DNA from: Pseudomonas syringae
GTDB lineage: Bacteria; Pseudomonadota; Gammaproteobacteria; Pseudomonadales; Pseudomonadaceae
Direction: 5' to 3'
Assembly: GCF_021605415.1 (NCBI RefSeq)
Contig: NZ_WKEQ01000012.1
Coordinates: forward strand, 62,001 to 126,000
Length of the DNA: 64,000 bases
Shown here: positions 1-9,383 of the stretch, piece by piece
Layout of the letters: every line of letters begins with the position of its first letter
Numbering within the stretch: the stretch's first letter is position 1
Translations under genes and position numbers: made by a program
The notes under the pieces: generated by a model
What the model saw: only the letters and a program-made list of their open reading frames with translations
Databases searched by the model: none
Told to the model about the DNA's origin: nothing

Positions 1-300
1 GCCGTCGAGGAATCGCGCCAGCCGTGCCGGGCCGTCGAGGCGTTCGCCGGGGCGCTCCAGGCGTTCGAGAAAATCCAGCAAGGCGATGGCATCTTCCAGT
101 CCCGGCGTGTCGTACAGATCGAGCAACGGTTCGCCATCCACCGACAATCGCGCGCCTTCGACGTGCCGTGTGGTGCTCGGGCGATGCGAGACTTCGCCGA
201 AGCCGACGTCACGGGTCAGGGTGCGCAGCAACGAAGTTTTGCCGACGTTGGTGTGGCCGACCACCGCGAGTTTCAGCGGGGCTTTCCAGGCATCAGTCAT
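1..300 (-). CDS. GTPase with DUF3482-type C-terminus (N-terminal part only)
   Basis: The first 100 residues of a P-loop GTPase; the rest lies before the window. A G1/Walker A motif GHTNVGKTS is at about residues 15-23 and a G3 motif DTPG follows near residue 66, so the N-terminus is a TRAFAC-class G domain. The ATG at 298-300 overlaps the end of the upstream DUF2868 gene by 8 bases, so the two are translated as a pair. From memory, pseudomonads carry this GTPase (DUF3482 family) next to a DUF2868 membrane protein. The cellular role is not established; association with the membrane partner is an inference from the overlap. Confidence 0.8.
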   Translation of the reverse strand, partial: MTDAWKAPLKLAVVGHTNVGKTSLLRTLTRDVGFGEVSHRPSTTRHVEGARLSVDGEPLLDLYDTPGLEDAIALLDFLERLERPGERLDGPARLARFLDG

Positions 301-1666
301 GACCGCTCTCCAGCCAGTTCAGCGGGGCGCTATCGGCGAACGGCACCTCAAGTTGTTGCAGCGCCACATGCCAGTCGCCGAGACGTTCGCCATCCAGTGC
401 CTGGCCGGGCGGCGCCTGCAACAACCACACGCGGGTGGCGCCAGCGTTGCGCGCCAGTTCGGCGATTAACGAGAGGCTGCCGCGATCCGGCGAACGGCGC
501 GGGTCGCAGGCGATTGCCAGGCGCGCCGGGGGAAAGCGGCTCAATTGCTCAAGGAGTTTGTGGCGTGATTCGCGGCTGTCGAGGATGCCGGCGTTGCTGA
601 CATTCTTCGGCAGTTGCGGAGGCCATGGACGCTGATCGTCGAGCTCGATCGCCACCAACAGCGCACCGTCGGTGGCGTGTTCGCTGACGGCGCTTTCGAC
701 CCGATGCAATTGCGCAGGGGCCGCATCGTTGATGCCGAGGCGTTCGCTGGTCGGCATCAGGCGTTCGCGCAGTTGCGCATAACCGGGCAGGTTCAGATCC
801 AGACGCAGCGCCGCTTTGCCGCTGTTCCAGCGCCAGAAGCAGAACATTGCCAGCAGCAAACGCGGCATTACGCCGTAGACCACCAGCACGCCGACCAGCC
901 AACTCGCCCAGGCCTGACGGGCGCTTTCGATGTCGAGCGCGCCGTCGCCGCTGGCGCGGATCATGTCCACGCTTGGCACGTTGAAACCGAGCAGCGCCGG
1001 CAGCGCGCCGAGGGTATGGGTGACGTGGATGAACGTGTCGGCACTGAGAATTGTGGTTTCCCAGACGAAGCCATAGCGTCGGGTCGCCATCAACGTCAGC
1101 AGAAAAATCAGTGCGCTGAGCATCGCCAGCAGCCAGAGTCCATTGACCAATGTGCCGAGCGCCCAGCGATTGAGTTTTTTGCGTTGCAGCATCAGCAGCA
1201 GGGCAGGCGCCAGTTGCGCGGCTTTGGCATCACGGGCGAGTTTTTCGCTGAGCCAGAGCCACAGACGTCCGAGCGTCGCGCCGTGTTCACCGGCAAACAC
1301 CAGCCCCAGCGCCCAGCTCAACAGCAGAATCAGATTCAGCCCGAGCAGACTGCCCAAAGCCCAGAACACGTTGACCGGCGACTGACCGAGGGCGGCGAAC
1401 GCCAACCCGGCGCCACTCAACACAGCGAAAATCATCAACAACACCAGCGCCAGACGCGCCCCTTGCAACCAGTGTTGCAAGGCGTCGGTCAGGCCATCGC
1501 GCTCGGCCAGCCACAGGTTGCGGCGCTGAACGCGGCTCGGCAGATCGCCGCCGGCCGCACGGGCCAGACGATTGGCTTCCAGGTCATCCAGCGCGCCTGC
1601 GTGTTCTTCGCGCAGGCGCACGGTTTCGGTCAGCCAGAGGTTTTGCAGTGGAGTCAGTTCAGTCAC
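293..1666 (-). CDS. DUF2868 domain membrane protein
   Basis: A 457-residue protein with at least four hydrophobic helices: two close together at about residues 68-120, one near 170-195 and one near 255-280. Long soluble segments precede and follow them. The C-terminal third lacks long hydrophobic stretches and is probably cytoplasmic. It matches what I know of the DUF2868 family, which is found beside a DUF3482 GTPase, here the overlapping downstream gene. The function is unknown. A membrane anchor or effector for the GTPase is the simplest inference. Confidence 0.75.
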   Translation of the reverse strand: MTELTPLQNLWLTETVRLREEHAGALDDLEANRLARAAGGDLPSRVQRRNLWLAERDGLTDALQHWLQGARLALVLLMIFAVLSGAGLAFAALGQSPVNVFWALGSLLGLNLILLLSWALGLVFAGEHGATLGRLWLWLSEKLARDAKAAQLAPALLLMLQRKKLNRWALGTLVNGLWLLAMLSALIFLLTLMATRRYGFVWETTILSADTFIHVTHTLGALPALLGFNVPSVDMIRASGDGALDIESARQAWASWLVGVLVVYGVMPRLLLAMFCFWRWNSGKAALRLDLNLPGYAQLRERLMPTSERLGINDAAPAQLHRVESAVSEHATDGALLVAIELDDQRPWPPQLPKNVSNAGILDSRESRHKLLEQLSRFPPARLAIACDPRRSPDRGSLSLIAELARNAGATRVWLLQAPPGQALDGERLGDWHVALQQLEVPFADSAPLNWLESGHD

Positions 1667-1751
1667 GCGGCATCCCGTCGCTCAATTGAGCCGTGAGCAT
1701 AACCGCTGTGGCGCTTATCGGGGTAAGCAAGGCTCTGGTATCCTCGCCGGC

Positions 1752-2264
1752 ATGACTAAATCACTCCCTCTCAGCCTGATCGCAGCCCTCGGTGAAAACC
1801 GCGTGATCGGCGTCGATAACAGCATGCCCTGGCACTTGCCGGGGGACTTCAAATACTTCAAGGCCACGACCTTGGGCAAGCCGATCATCATGGGTCGCAA
1901 GACTTGGGATTCCCTCGGACGACCGTTGCCCGGACGCTTGAACATCGTGGTCAGCCGTCAGGCGGATCTGGTGCTGGAAGGCGCGGAGGTTTACCCGTCG
2001 CTGGAGGCTGCTATCGTTCGCGCCGAAGAATGGGCGAAGGCGCAGGGCGTTGATGAGTTGATGCTGATCGGCGGGGCGCAGTTGTATGCGCAAGGGCTGG
2101 AACAGGCTGATCGCTTGTACCTGACGCGCGTGGCGTTAAGCCCGGAAGGGGATGCATGGTTTCCGGCGTTTGATTTGAGCCAGTGGAAGCTGGTGTCCAA
2201 CATCGAAAACCCGGCCGAAGGTGACAAGCCTTCGTACAACTTCGAAGTCTGGGAAAAAGCCTGA
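1752..2264 (+). CDS. folA: Dihydrofolate reductase
   Basis: Reduces dihydrofolate to tetrahydrofolate with NADPH, feeding thymidylate, purine and methionine synthesis in the cytoplasm. The protein is 170 residues, normal for bacterial FolA. The PWHLPGDF block places the catalytic acid at Asp32 and the conserved Trp at 27. GRKTWDSLGRPLPGR is the NADPH-binding segment. The frame is open further upstream, but the ATG at 1752 gives the canonical N-terminus ending in SLIAALGENRVIG. An extended -10 like sequence (TGGTATCCT) lies just before the start. The gene is monocistronic, with a REP pair immediately downstream. Confidence 0.96.
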   Translation: MTKSLPLSLIAALGENRVIGVDNSMPWHLPGDFKYFKATTLGKPIIMGRKTWDSLGRPLPGRLNIVVSRQADLVLEGAEVYPSLEAAIVRAEEWAKAQGVDELMLIGGAQLYAQGLEQADRLYLTRVALSPEGDAWFPAFDLSQWKLVSNIENPAEGDKPSYNFEVWEKA

Positions 2265-2266
2265 AA

Positions 2267-2360
2267 GCATCGCTGGCAAGCCAGCTCCCACGGTGTCCGA
2301 GGTGAACGCAGATTATGCGTACGCTTCGATCCTTGTGGGAGCTGACTTGCCAGCGATAGC
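2267..2360. repeat. REP pair (BIME-like), GCTGGCAAGCCAGC type
   Basis: Two inverted copies face each other, CATCGCTGGCAAGCCAGC at 2268 and its complement ending near 2359, separated by about 40 bases. They lie directly after the folA stop and before the end of the convergent transporter gene. This is the usual intergenic position of Pseudomonas REP elements. Similar pairs occur elsewhere in this window. Confidence 0.85.
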
Positions 2361-2377
2361 TGTCTGTCAGGCGCTAC

Positions 2378-3769
2378 TTAGGTGTGCGCCAACTGCGCAT
2401 GCACATCCGCATCCAGCAATTCTTGATCGGTCTGCTGCATCACCTGACTGGTAATCGCCCCCGCCGCAATCGACCCGCTGACGTTCAGCGCCGTCCGGCC
2501 CATGTCGATCAGCGGCTCGACTGAAATCAGTAACGCCACCAGCGAAACCGGCAAGCCCATCGCCGGCAGCACGATCAGCGCCGCGAATGTCGCGCCGCCG
2601 CCCACCCCCGCCCCACCGGCCGAACTCAGCGGCACAATCCCCACCAGCGGCGCGATCCACAGCGGATCCAGCGGGTTGATGCCAACGGTCGGCGCGACCA
2701 TGACCGCGAGCATCGCCGGGTACAGACCGGCGCAACCGTTCTGGCCGATGGTCGCGCCGAACGAGGCAGCAAAACTGGCGATGGCTTGCGGGATGCCCAG
2801 ACGGCTGGTCTGCGCTTCGATGCTCAGCGGAATGGTCGCGGCGCTAGAGCGGCTGGTGAACGCAAACGTCAGCACGGGCCAGATCTTGCGGAAAAAGCGC
2901 AGCGGGTTGATCCCGGCCGCCGACACCAGCACGCCATGCACGACAAACATCAGGCCCAGGCCGAGGTATGACACCACGACAAAACTGCCGAGCTTGATGA
3001 TGTCTTGCAGGTTGGAGCCGGCGACCACTTTGGTCATCAACGCCAGCACGCCGTACGGGGTCAGTTTCATGACCAGACGCACCAGCCGCATCACCCAGGC
3101 TTGCAGGGTGTCGATGGCGTTGATCACTTTCTGGCCTTTTTCGACGTCATCCTTGAGCAGTTGCAGCGCGGCGACCCCGAGGAAGGCGGCGAAGATCACC
3201 ACGCTAATGATCGACGTCGGCTTGGCGCGGGCCAGGTCGGCGAACGGGTTTTGCGGAATGAACGACAGCAGCAGTTGCGGCACATTCAGGTCGGCGACCT
3301 TGCCGGCGTAGTCGGTCTGAATCGTTTGCAGACGCGCCATTTCCTGAGCGCCGGCCACCAGGCCTTCGGCGGTAAGGCCGAACAGGTTGGTCAGGCCGAT
3401 ACCGATCAGCGCCGCAATCGCCGTGGTGAATAGCAGCGTGCCGATGGTCAGGAAACTGATCTTGCCCAGGGATGACGCGTTGTGGAGGCGGGCGACGGCG
3501 CTGAGGATCGAGGCGAACACCAGCGGGATCACGATCATTTGCAGCAACTGCACGTAACCGTTACCGACCAGATCAAACCAGCCGATGGACGTTTTCAGCA
3601 CCGGATTGCCGGCACCGTAAACCGCGTGCAGCGCCACACCGAACGCCACGCCCAACACCAGCGCGAGCAGGACTTTTTTCGCCAGGCTCCACGACGTGTG
3701 GCGGGTTTGCGCCAGACCGAACAGCAGGACGAGGAACACCAGCAGATTGAGGATCAGCGGCAGATTCAT
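2378..3769 (-). CDS. tcyP: L-cystine / dicarboxylate:cation symporter (TcyP-type)
   Basis: A 463-residue inner-membrane protein of the DAACS (glutamate/dicarboxylate:Na+/H+ symporter) superfamily. The N-terminal half has several hydrophobic helices. The re-entrant serine-rich segment [14 protein letters not shown] and the [20 protein letters not shown] stretch are typical of the TcyP/YdjN cystine branch rather than of the DctA C4-dicarboxylate branch. It probably imports cystine. No binding-protein or regulatory gene is attached, and it converges on folA with a REP pair between them. Substrate assignment rests on family resemblance only. Confidence 0.8.
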   Translation of the reverse strand: MNLPLILNLLVFLVLLFGLAQTRHTSWSLAKKVLLALVLGVAFGVALHAVYGAGNPVLKTSIGWFDLVGNGYVQLLQMIVIPLVFASILSAVARLHNASSLGKISFLTIGTLLFTTAIAALIGIGLTNLFGLTAEGLVAGAQEMARLQTIQTDYAGKVADLNVPQLLLSFIPQNPFADLARAKPTSIISVVIFAAFLGVAALQLLKDDVEKGQKVINAIDTLQAWVMRLVRLVMKLTPYGVLALMTKVVAGSNLQDIIKLGSFVVVSYLGLGLMFVVHGVLVSAAGINPLRFFRKIWPVLTFAFTSRSSAATIPLSIEAQTSRLGIPQAIASFAASFGATIGQNGCAGLYPAMLAVMVAPTVGINPLDPLWIAPLVGIVPLSSAGGAGVGGGATFAALIVLPAMGLPVSLVALLISVEPLIDMGRTALNVSGSIAAGAITSQVMQQTDQELLDADVHAQLAHT

Positions 3770-4021
3770 GAAAACTCCGATAAGACGTGTGCCGGTCGCA
3801 TCCTTGGGCGACCGCGAACGGGGAAGCCTAACAGTTTGATTTGCAATGAATTAATACCAAAAGAGCAGCTTGTCCGTCGTTTTTGGAATAAGCCGGTGTC
3901 GCTCTCGGGGATGCAGTTGACGCAAAGGGGACGCGGGCAGTCGCTGACAGGCGAGGGTTGTCACACTAATTTGTTAGCGTCGATCGCTTGATCATGGATT
4001 TTTACAAGGGGAAGCCTGCCG

Positions 4022-5077
4022 ATGAGGTTCGCACCGAAATTTCTCGCTGTAGCACTCTGCCTTGGCCTCGCCGGCCAAGCGTTCGCCACCGATCTCAAGC
4101 ACTGGCCACTGGATCAGGCTAAGGCGCTGGACGCGATGATCGCAGCCAACGCCAACAAGGGTAACTACGCGGTGTTTGACATGGACAACACCAGTTACCG
4201 TTACGACCTCGAAGAGTCGTTGCTGCCATTCATGGAAAACAAAGGCCTGATCACTCGCGACAAACTCGATCCCTCCCTGAAACTGATGCCGTTCAAGGAC
4301 ACCGCCGAGCACAAGGAAAGCCTGTTCAGCTACTACTATCGCCTGTGCGAAGTCGACGACATGGTCTGCTACCCGTGGGTGGCGCAAGTGTTCTCCGGTT
4401 TTACCCTCAAGGAACTCAAAGGCTACGTCGATGAGTTGATGGCCTCGGGCAAACCGGTGCCGACCACGTATTACGAAGGTGACGTGGTCAAGAACCTCGA
4501 CGTGAACCCGCCGAAAATCTTCACCGGTCAGCAAGAGCTGTACAACAAGCTGATGGAGAACGGCATCGAGGTCTATGTGATGACGGCCGCTTCCGAGGAA
4601 CTGGTGCGCATGGTCGCGGCGGATCCGAAGTACGGCTACAACGTCAAACCGCAGAACGTCATCGGCGTGACCACGCTGCTGAAGAACCGAGAAACCAATG
4701 AACTGACCACCACGCGCAAACAGATCACTGCCGGCAACTACGACGAGAAAGCCAACCTCGGCCTCGAACTGACGCCGTACCTGTGGACACCGGCGACCTG
4801 GATGGCCGGCAAGCACGCAGCGATCCTGACCTACATCGATGAGTGGAAAAAACCGGTGCTGGTGGGCGGCGACACCCCGACGAGTGACGGTTACATGCTG
4901 TTCCACGATGTCGACGTGGCGAAGGGCGGCATCCATTTGTGGATCAACCGCAAAGACAAATACATGACCCAGCTCAACGGCATGATGGCCAAGCACTCGG
5001 CGGCGCAGGCGAAAGAAGGATTGCCGGTGACGGCGGACAAAAACTGGGTGATCGTCAAACCGGAGGAAATACAGTAA
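4022..5077 (+). CDS. pchP: Phosphorylcholine phosphatase-like HAD hydrolase
   Basis: A 351-residue exported HAD-superfamily phosphatase. Residues 1-22 form a signal peptide (cleavage after QAFA). Motif I DMDNT is at residues 53-57, which becomes 31-35 of the mature protein, the numbering I recall for P. aeruginosa PchP. Motif II is in VMTAASEE and motif III is GGDTPTSDG near residue 280. PchP hydrolyses phosphorylcholine in the periplasm during choline and host-lipid use. The adjacent genes are not choline genes, so it stands alone. The upstream 250 bases hold the promoter, but I could not recognise a GbdR or sigma-54 site with confidence. Confidence 0.82.
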   Translation: MRFAPKFLAVALCLGLAGQAFATDLKHWPLDQAKALDAMIAANANKGNYAVFDMDNTSYRYDLEESLLPFMENKGLITRDKLDPSLKLMPFKDTAEHKESLFSYYYRLCEVDDMVCYPWVAQVFSGFTLKELKGYVDELMASGKPVPTTYYEGDVVKNLDVNPPKIFTGQQELYNKLMENGIEVYVMTAASEELVRMVAADPKYGYNVKPQNVIGVTTLLKNRETNELTTTRKQITAGNYDEKANLGLELTPYLWTPATWMAGKHAAILTYIDEWKKPVLVGGDTPTSDGYMLFHDVDVAKGGIHLWINRKDKYMTQLNGMMAKHSAAQAKEGLPVTADKNWVIVKPEEIQ

Positions 5078-5083
5078 GAGCAG

Positions 5084-5149
5084 CTACAAGCTACAAGCTA
5101 CAAGCTACAAGCGGTAAGCAAGAGCGCCTTTGCCCTTTCTTGCCGCTTG
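5084..5149. terminator. Heptamer tandem repeat plus bidirectional hairpin
   Basis: Four head-to-tail copies of CTACAAG span 5084-5111. The last runs into an imperfect hairpin, CAAGCGGTAAG (5108-5118) pairing with CTTGCCGCTTG (5139-5149) with one mismatch. It sits between the convergent ends of the phosphatase gene and ilvD and probably terminates both transcripts. A related CAAGCTGCAAGCTTG motif occurs at about 51010. Confidence 0.55.
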
Positions 5150-5171
5150 TGGCTCGCAGCTTGCTACTGAT

Positions 5172-7013
5172 TTAAATCCCGTCCAGCATCGCTTTGTTAC
5201 GCACTGCACCCTTGTCGGCGCTGGTTGCGAGGAGGGCGTAGGCCTTCAGGGCGGTGGTCACTTTACGTGGACGCACTTCCACCGGTTTCCAGCCTTTTTT
5301 GTCCTGCTCGGCACGGCGTGCGGCCATTTCTTCGTCGCTGACCAACAGGTTGATCGAACGGTTCGGAATGTCGATCAGTACTTTATCGCCGTCCTTAACC
5401 AGACCGATCGCGCCGCCGGCCGCTGCCTCTGGCGAAGCGTGACCGATGGACAGGCCCGACGTGCCGCCGGAAAAGCGGCCGTCGGTCAGCAGCGCACAAT
5501 CCTTGCCCAGGCCTTTGGATTTCAGGTAGGAGGTCGGGTAAAGCATTTCCTGCATGCCCGGGCCGCCTTTCGGGCCTTCGTAACGAATGATGACAACGTC
5601 GCCAGCCTTCACTTCGTCGGCGAGGATGCCGCGTACGGCGCTGTCCTGGCTTTCGAAGATCTTCGCGTTGCCCTCGAAGACATGGATCGACTCGTCGACA
5701 CCGGCGGTTTTCACCACGCAGCCATCCAGCGCGATGTTGCCGTAAAGCACGGCGAGGCCACCTTCTTGCGAGTAAGCGTGCTCGAAACTGCGGATGCAGC
5801 CGTTTTCACGGTCGTCGTCGAGGGTTTCCCAACGGGTCGACTGGCTGAACGCGGTCTGGGTCGGAATGCCGGCGGGACCTGCCTTGAAGAAGTGATGCAC
5901 GGCTTCATCGGTGGTCTGGGTGATGTCCCACTTGGCGATGGCTTCTTCCATGCTGCGGCTGTGTACGGTCGGCAGATCGGTGTGCAACAGGCCGCCACGG
6001 GCGAGCGATCCGAGAATGCTGAAGATGCCGCCGGCACGATGCACGTCTTCCATGTGGTACTTCTGGATGTTCGGCGCCACTTTGCACAACTGCGGCACGC
6101 TGCGGGACAGACGGTCGATGTCGCGCAGGTCGAAATCGATCTCGGCTTCCTGGGCGGCGGCCAGCAAATGCAGGATGGTGTTGGTCGAACCGCCCATGGC
6201 GATGTCGAGCATCATGGCGTTTTCGAACGCCTTGAAGTTGGCAATATTACGCGGCAGTACCGATTCGTCGTTCTCGCCGTAGTAACGCTTGCACAGCTCG
6301 ACGATGGTGCGGCCGGCCTGCAGGAACAATTGTTCGCGGTCGCTGTGGGTCGCCAGTGTCGAACCGTTGCCTGGCAGCGCGAGGCCGAGGGCTTCGGTCA
6401 GGCAGTTCATCGAGTTGGCAGTGAACATGCCGGAGCACGAACCGCACGTCGGGCAGGCGCTGCGCTCGTACTCGGCAACCTTCTCGTCAGATGCGGTGGA
6501 GTCGGCGGCGATGACCATCGCATCGACGAGATCGAGGCCGTGGCTGGCCAGTTTGGTCTTGCCGGCTTCCATCGGGCCACCGGAAACGAAGATCACCGGG
6601 ATGTTCAGGCGCAAGGCGGCCATCAACATGCCGGGGGTGATCTTGTCGCAGTTGGAGATGCAGACGATCGCATCGGCGCAGTGGGCGTTGACCATGTACT
6701 CGACGGAGTCGGCGATGATTTCGCGGCTCGGCAGCGAATACAGCATGCCGTCGTGGCCCATGGCGATGCCGTCATCCACGGCGATGGTGTTGAATTCCTT
6801 TGCCACACCGCCGGCACGTTCGATTTCCCGGGCGACCAGTTGACCCAGATCCTTCAGGTGTACGTGGCCCGGAACGAATTGGGTGAAGGAGTTGGCAATC
6901 GCGATGATCGGCTTCTTGAAGTCGTCATCTTTCATCCCGGTGGCGCGCCACAGTGCGCGGGCGCCGGCCATGTTGCGGCCGTGGGTAGATGTTTTCGAGC
7001 GGTAATCAGGCAT
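5172..7013 (-). CDS. ilvD: Dihydroxy-acid dehydratase
   Basis: Catalyses the third common step of valine, leucine and isoleucine synthesis, dehydrating 2,3-dihydroxy acids to 2-oxo acids, in the cytoplasm. The length, 613 residues, is normal. The Fe-S cluster cysteines are visible in [11 protein letters not shown] and [19 protein letters not shown]. The glycine-rich [20 protein letters not shown] block near the C-terminus is family-typical. It is monocistronic, converging on the phosphatase gene. Its promoter should lie in the 190 bases before the start, where a TAGAAT -10 like hexamer occurs at about 7188-7193 on this strand, just after the end of the exporter gene. Confidence 0.97.
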   Translation of the reverse strand: MPDYRSKTSTHGRNMAGARALWRATGMKDDDFKKPIIAIANSFTQFVPGHVHLKDLGQLVAREIERAGGVAKEFNTIAVDDGIAMGHDGMLYSLPSREIIADSVEYMVNAHCADAIVCISNCDKITPGMLMAALRLNIPVIFVSGGPMEAGKTKLASHGLDLVDAMVIAADSTASDEKVAEYERSACPTCGSCSGMFTANSMNCLTEALGLALPGNGSTLATHSDREQLFLQAGRTIVELCKRYYGENDESVLPRNIANFKAFENAMMLDIAMGGSTNTILHLLAAAQEAEIDFDLRDIDRLSRSVPQLCKVAPNIQKYHMEDVHRAGGIFSILGSLARGGLLHTDLPTVHSRSMEEAIAKWDITQTTDEAVHHFFKAGPAGIPTQTAFSQSTRWETLDDDRENGCIRSFEHAYSQEGGLAVLYGNIALDGCVVKTAGVDESIHVFEGNAKIFESQDSAVRGILADEVKAGDVVIIRYEGPKGGPGMQEMLYPTSYLKSKGLGKDCALLTDGRFSGGTSGLSIGHASPEAAAGGAIGLVKDGDKVLIDIPNRSINLLVSDEEMAARRAEQDKKGWKPVEVRPRKVTTALKAYALLATSADKGAVRNKAMLDGI

Positions 7014-7204
7014 GGAGCACTCCGGGCGGCTAATCGGGTATCAAAAGGGAAGTGAGCTTCTATTGACGTCTGGAACACCTCGAAAATGGCCGAGTGTCCG
7101 GAAGTTGCCGATGACTTTGCGGGATCGCCGCTTGCCTCAGCTTGAGCTCATAAACCCGCCGGGGGATGAATGGCGATGAATAGCGCGATTCTACACCGCT
7201 GGCG

Positions 7205-8419
7205 TCAGGAGGGAATGACGTCGAGGCGTTTAACACGACGGTTGACCCGTCTGTTGAGCAGTAATGCCATGCCGCTGAGCAGGACAAAGCTGTAGCCGAG
7301 GGTCGATTGCAGGTTGGCCGTGCTCAGACTGATCAAGGCGCTGATCAGTCCGCCGCAGATGAAAATCAGCAAGGTGCCGGCCGACGCAGCGGTGCCGGCG
7401 TTGTCCGGAAACATGTTCATGACCCGCGAGGTCACGATAGGACGGCTGATCGTCGTGCCGGCGGTGCAGATCAACATCGGCAGCAGTACCGTGGCCGGGG
7501 CGAGTGTGAAATGGGCAGACAGGTACAGCATGCACAGGCCCGAAAGCAGGATCAGGCTCAGACCAACGAGAATCTGCCGCCCCGGCGCAATCCGTCGGCT
7601 GAGCACCGTGGCGATGATACCGCCGATGATGTAGGCGACACCGTATAGCAACAAAATCAGCGAAAACTCATAGGCTGGCAGTTGCAGTTGATCCATAAAG
7701 ATCAGCGGTGAAATCACGATGAAAGAGAAGTGGCAGGCGAAGGCGAACGCTGAAATCAGCCAACAGCTGACGAAGTCGGAATTACTCAATACCCGCCAGT
7801 AGGACTGGATGAAATTCACGCTCGCGACGCCAGGGGCCGGTCGAGTGTTCTCCAGAAGCCGCCAGGCGCTAAACATCACCAGTGCCGCCAGCAGGGCGAA
7901 CCCCCAGAAATTGGCTCGCCAGCCAAGCGTTGCCTGCAACACGCTGCCGGCCAGGGGGGATACCGAAATGAAGATGCCGCCGGCGGTCACCAGCAAAATG
8001 CGCAGACGATTGCGCTCCTCACTGTCGAACAGATCCTGCAGCAATGCCTGGGACAGCACGAAACAACCGCAGCCCGTTGCCTGCATCACCCGAAAGATGA
8101 GAAAGAGCGTGTAATCGTCAGTCACGGCGCACCCGATCGCGCCGAGCATGGCCACGGCCATGCCCGATATGAGCAGGCCTTTGCGTCCGATCACATCGGA
8201 AAGCGGGCCGATGAGCAATTGGCTGAAGGCGATCCCGATGGCAAACAGGCTGATCGACAGCGCGATGTCCGCCGGGGTACGTTGAAAATGCTCGGCCATG
8301 GCCGCAAACGAGGGGAGCAGGACATCCAGTGGAAACACGCCGAGCAACGTGATGGCGAATAACAGTCTGGCGGCTCCCCGACGACGTGAAGCGGTTCTAG
8401 CGGACGATCCGTTAGTCAT
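7205..8419 (-). CDS. MFS exporter, Bcr/CflA-type (last gene of the peptide operon)
   Basis: A 404-residue major facilitator with about 12 membrane helices and the motif-A loop GPLSDVIGRKGLL between helices 2 and 3. The drug:H+ antiporter-1 layout resembles bicyclomycin (Bcr/CflA) exporters. The start codon overlaps the end of the diiron oxygenase gene by 8 bases (ATGACTAA), so it is translationally coupled to it. In this operon it is the obvious candidate for exporting the modified peptide and giving self-protection; that is inference. Bcr/CflA-type proteins generally export small hydrophilic compounds, which fits a very short or processed peptide product. Confidence 0.85.
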   Translation of the reverse strand: MTNGSSARTASRRRGAARLLFAITLLGVFPLDVLLPSFAAMAEHFQRTPADIALSISLFAIGIAFSQLLIGPLSDVIGRKGLLISGMAVAMLGAIGCAVTDDYTLFLIFRVMQATGCGCFVLSQALLQDLFDSEERNRLRILLVTAGGIFISVSPLAGSVLQATLGWRANFWGFALLAALVMFSAWRLLENTRPAPGVASVNFIQSYWRVLSNSDFVSCWLISAFAFACHFSFIVISPLIFMDQLQLPAYEFSLILLLYGVAYIIGGIIATVLSRRIAPGRQILVGLSLILLSGLCMLYLSAHFTLAPATVLLPMLICTAGTTISRPIVTSRVMNMFPDNAGTAASAGTLLIFICGGLISALISLSTANLQSTLGYSFVLLSGMALLLNRRVNRRVKRLDVIPS

Positions 8420-9383
8420 CTATCAGGCCTGCCTTGGCGAATAGTTTTTTATTGTGGGCCAACGTAAAAAAACCGGCCTTTTTCAGTGCATTCAACGTTG
8501 CGACGGAACCTGCGCGGGCACGCAGACGGTTTGCCGCAACCGTTGCCATCGAGCCGACAACGTCTGCGACTACGCCCTCGGCGATACCAGCCCCGCGCAA
8601 GCTCTGCCTCAGCCAGCGTTCATCGGTTTCGAAGAAAATGCCGAGGATCTCCAACAGCGTTCTGGCTGCGAACGTGCGCTGATGGCTGTTCAAGGTCTGC
8701 CACAAATAGTGAAAGACTTCGGCAAAGTAGCGACTGTGGCGGGCTTCGTCGGCGAGGTGGTCGCGCAACATATCGTTGACGCAGGACACAAGGCTGTCGC
8801 GACAGACTTCCAGCAGCTCCCGCGCGATGATCGTTTCCGACACGAAGCCGAGCAAGAACCACCCCAGTGAACGGTGCTTTTCGGGAACACGCTCGATCAG
8901 AGCATTAAGTCGAATGATGCGCTGGGGCATGGCCGGACGATCGGAGATGCCGTGGATTCTGGCGATCTGCTCGGCAAGCGAGTTGGAAAACAGCGCGTGG
9001 TAACCCTCGTCCGTATACAGCTGGAGCGCGGCAGTTTTCATGCGCTTAGGCACGTAGGCCGGCAATTCGCCGTGGACGAGGGTTTCCACGGCACGATTGA
9101 CGATGCGGTGTTCGAGCAGGGTGGTGTAGTCGAGGAAATGCACCAGGTGATTGGCACTGAGGCGGTGGATCAGCTCCCGGCCAGCCACCTGAATGTCCGG
9201 ATGCGCAAGATAAGGGAGGAAGGTCGGCGGAAACCAGTGTCGAGTTTCCAGTTGCTGCTCAAGATCGTCCGGCAGTCGGTAATCATGGGTGCTGGTGCGC
9301 ACCGAGGCGCGGCTGTTCCAGTCACCGAGCGTGTATTGATGCTGGCGCGAGGCGGTGACCGGGTCTGGCAGCGGCATCGTCAT
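8412..9383 (-). CDS. AurF-like diiron oxygenase
   Basis: A 323-residue protein with the complete ligand set of an AurF-type (p-aminobenzoate N-oxygenase) non-haem diiron enzyme: E91 or E100, E126-x2-H129 in DEGYH, E183 in SETIIARE, and H209-x3-E213-x2-H216 in DHLADEARH. Spacing from the second to the last motif resembles AurF. The family oxygenates amines or activated carbons with O2. I chose the ATG at 9383 because AGGAGG stands 8 bases before it and it overlaps the stop of the SagB gene (ATGA); the frame is open 15 codons further up without a site. The substrate is presumably the operon's peptide, by inference. Confidence 0.85.
   Translation of the reverse strand: MTMPLPDPVTASRQHQYTLGDWNSRASVRTSTHDYRLPDDLEQQLETRHWFPPTFLPYLAHPDIQVAGRELIHRLSANHLVHFLDYTTLLEHRIVNRAVETLVHGELPAYVPKRMKTAALQLYTDEGYHALFSNSLAEQIARIHGISDRPAMPQRIIRLNALIERVPEKHRSLGWFLLGFVSETIIARELLEVCRDSLVSCVNDMLRDHLADEARHSRYFAEVFHYLWQTLNSHQRTFAARTLLEILGIFFETDERWLRQSLRGAGIAEGVVADVVGSMATVAANRLRARAGSVATLNALKKAGFFTLAHNKKLFAKAGLIDD

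Noticed and set aside
5130-7055. 641-codon plus-strand open frame
   Set aside because: It is the mirror of ilvD, which has complete cluster motifs; the frame has the same antisense composition.
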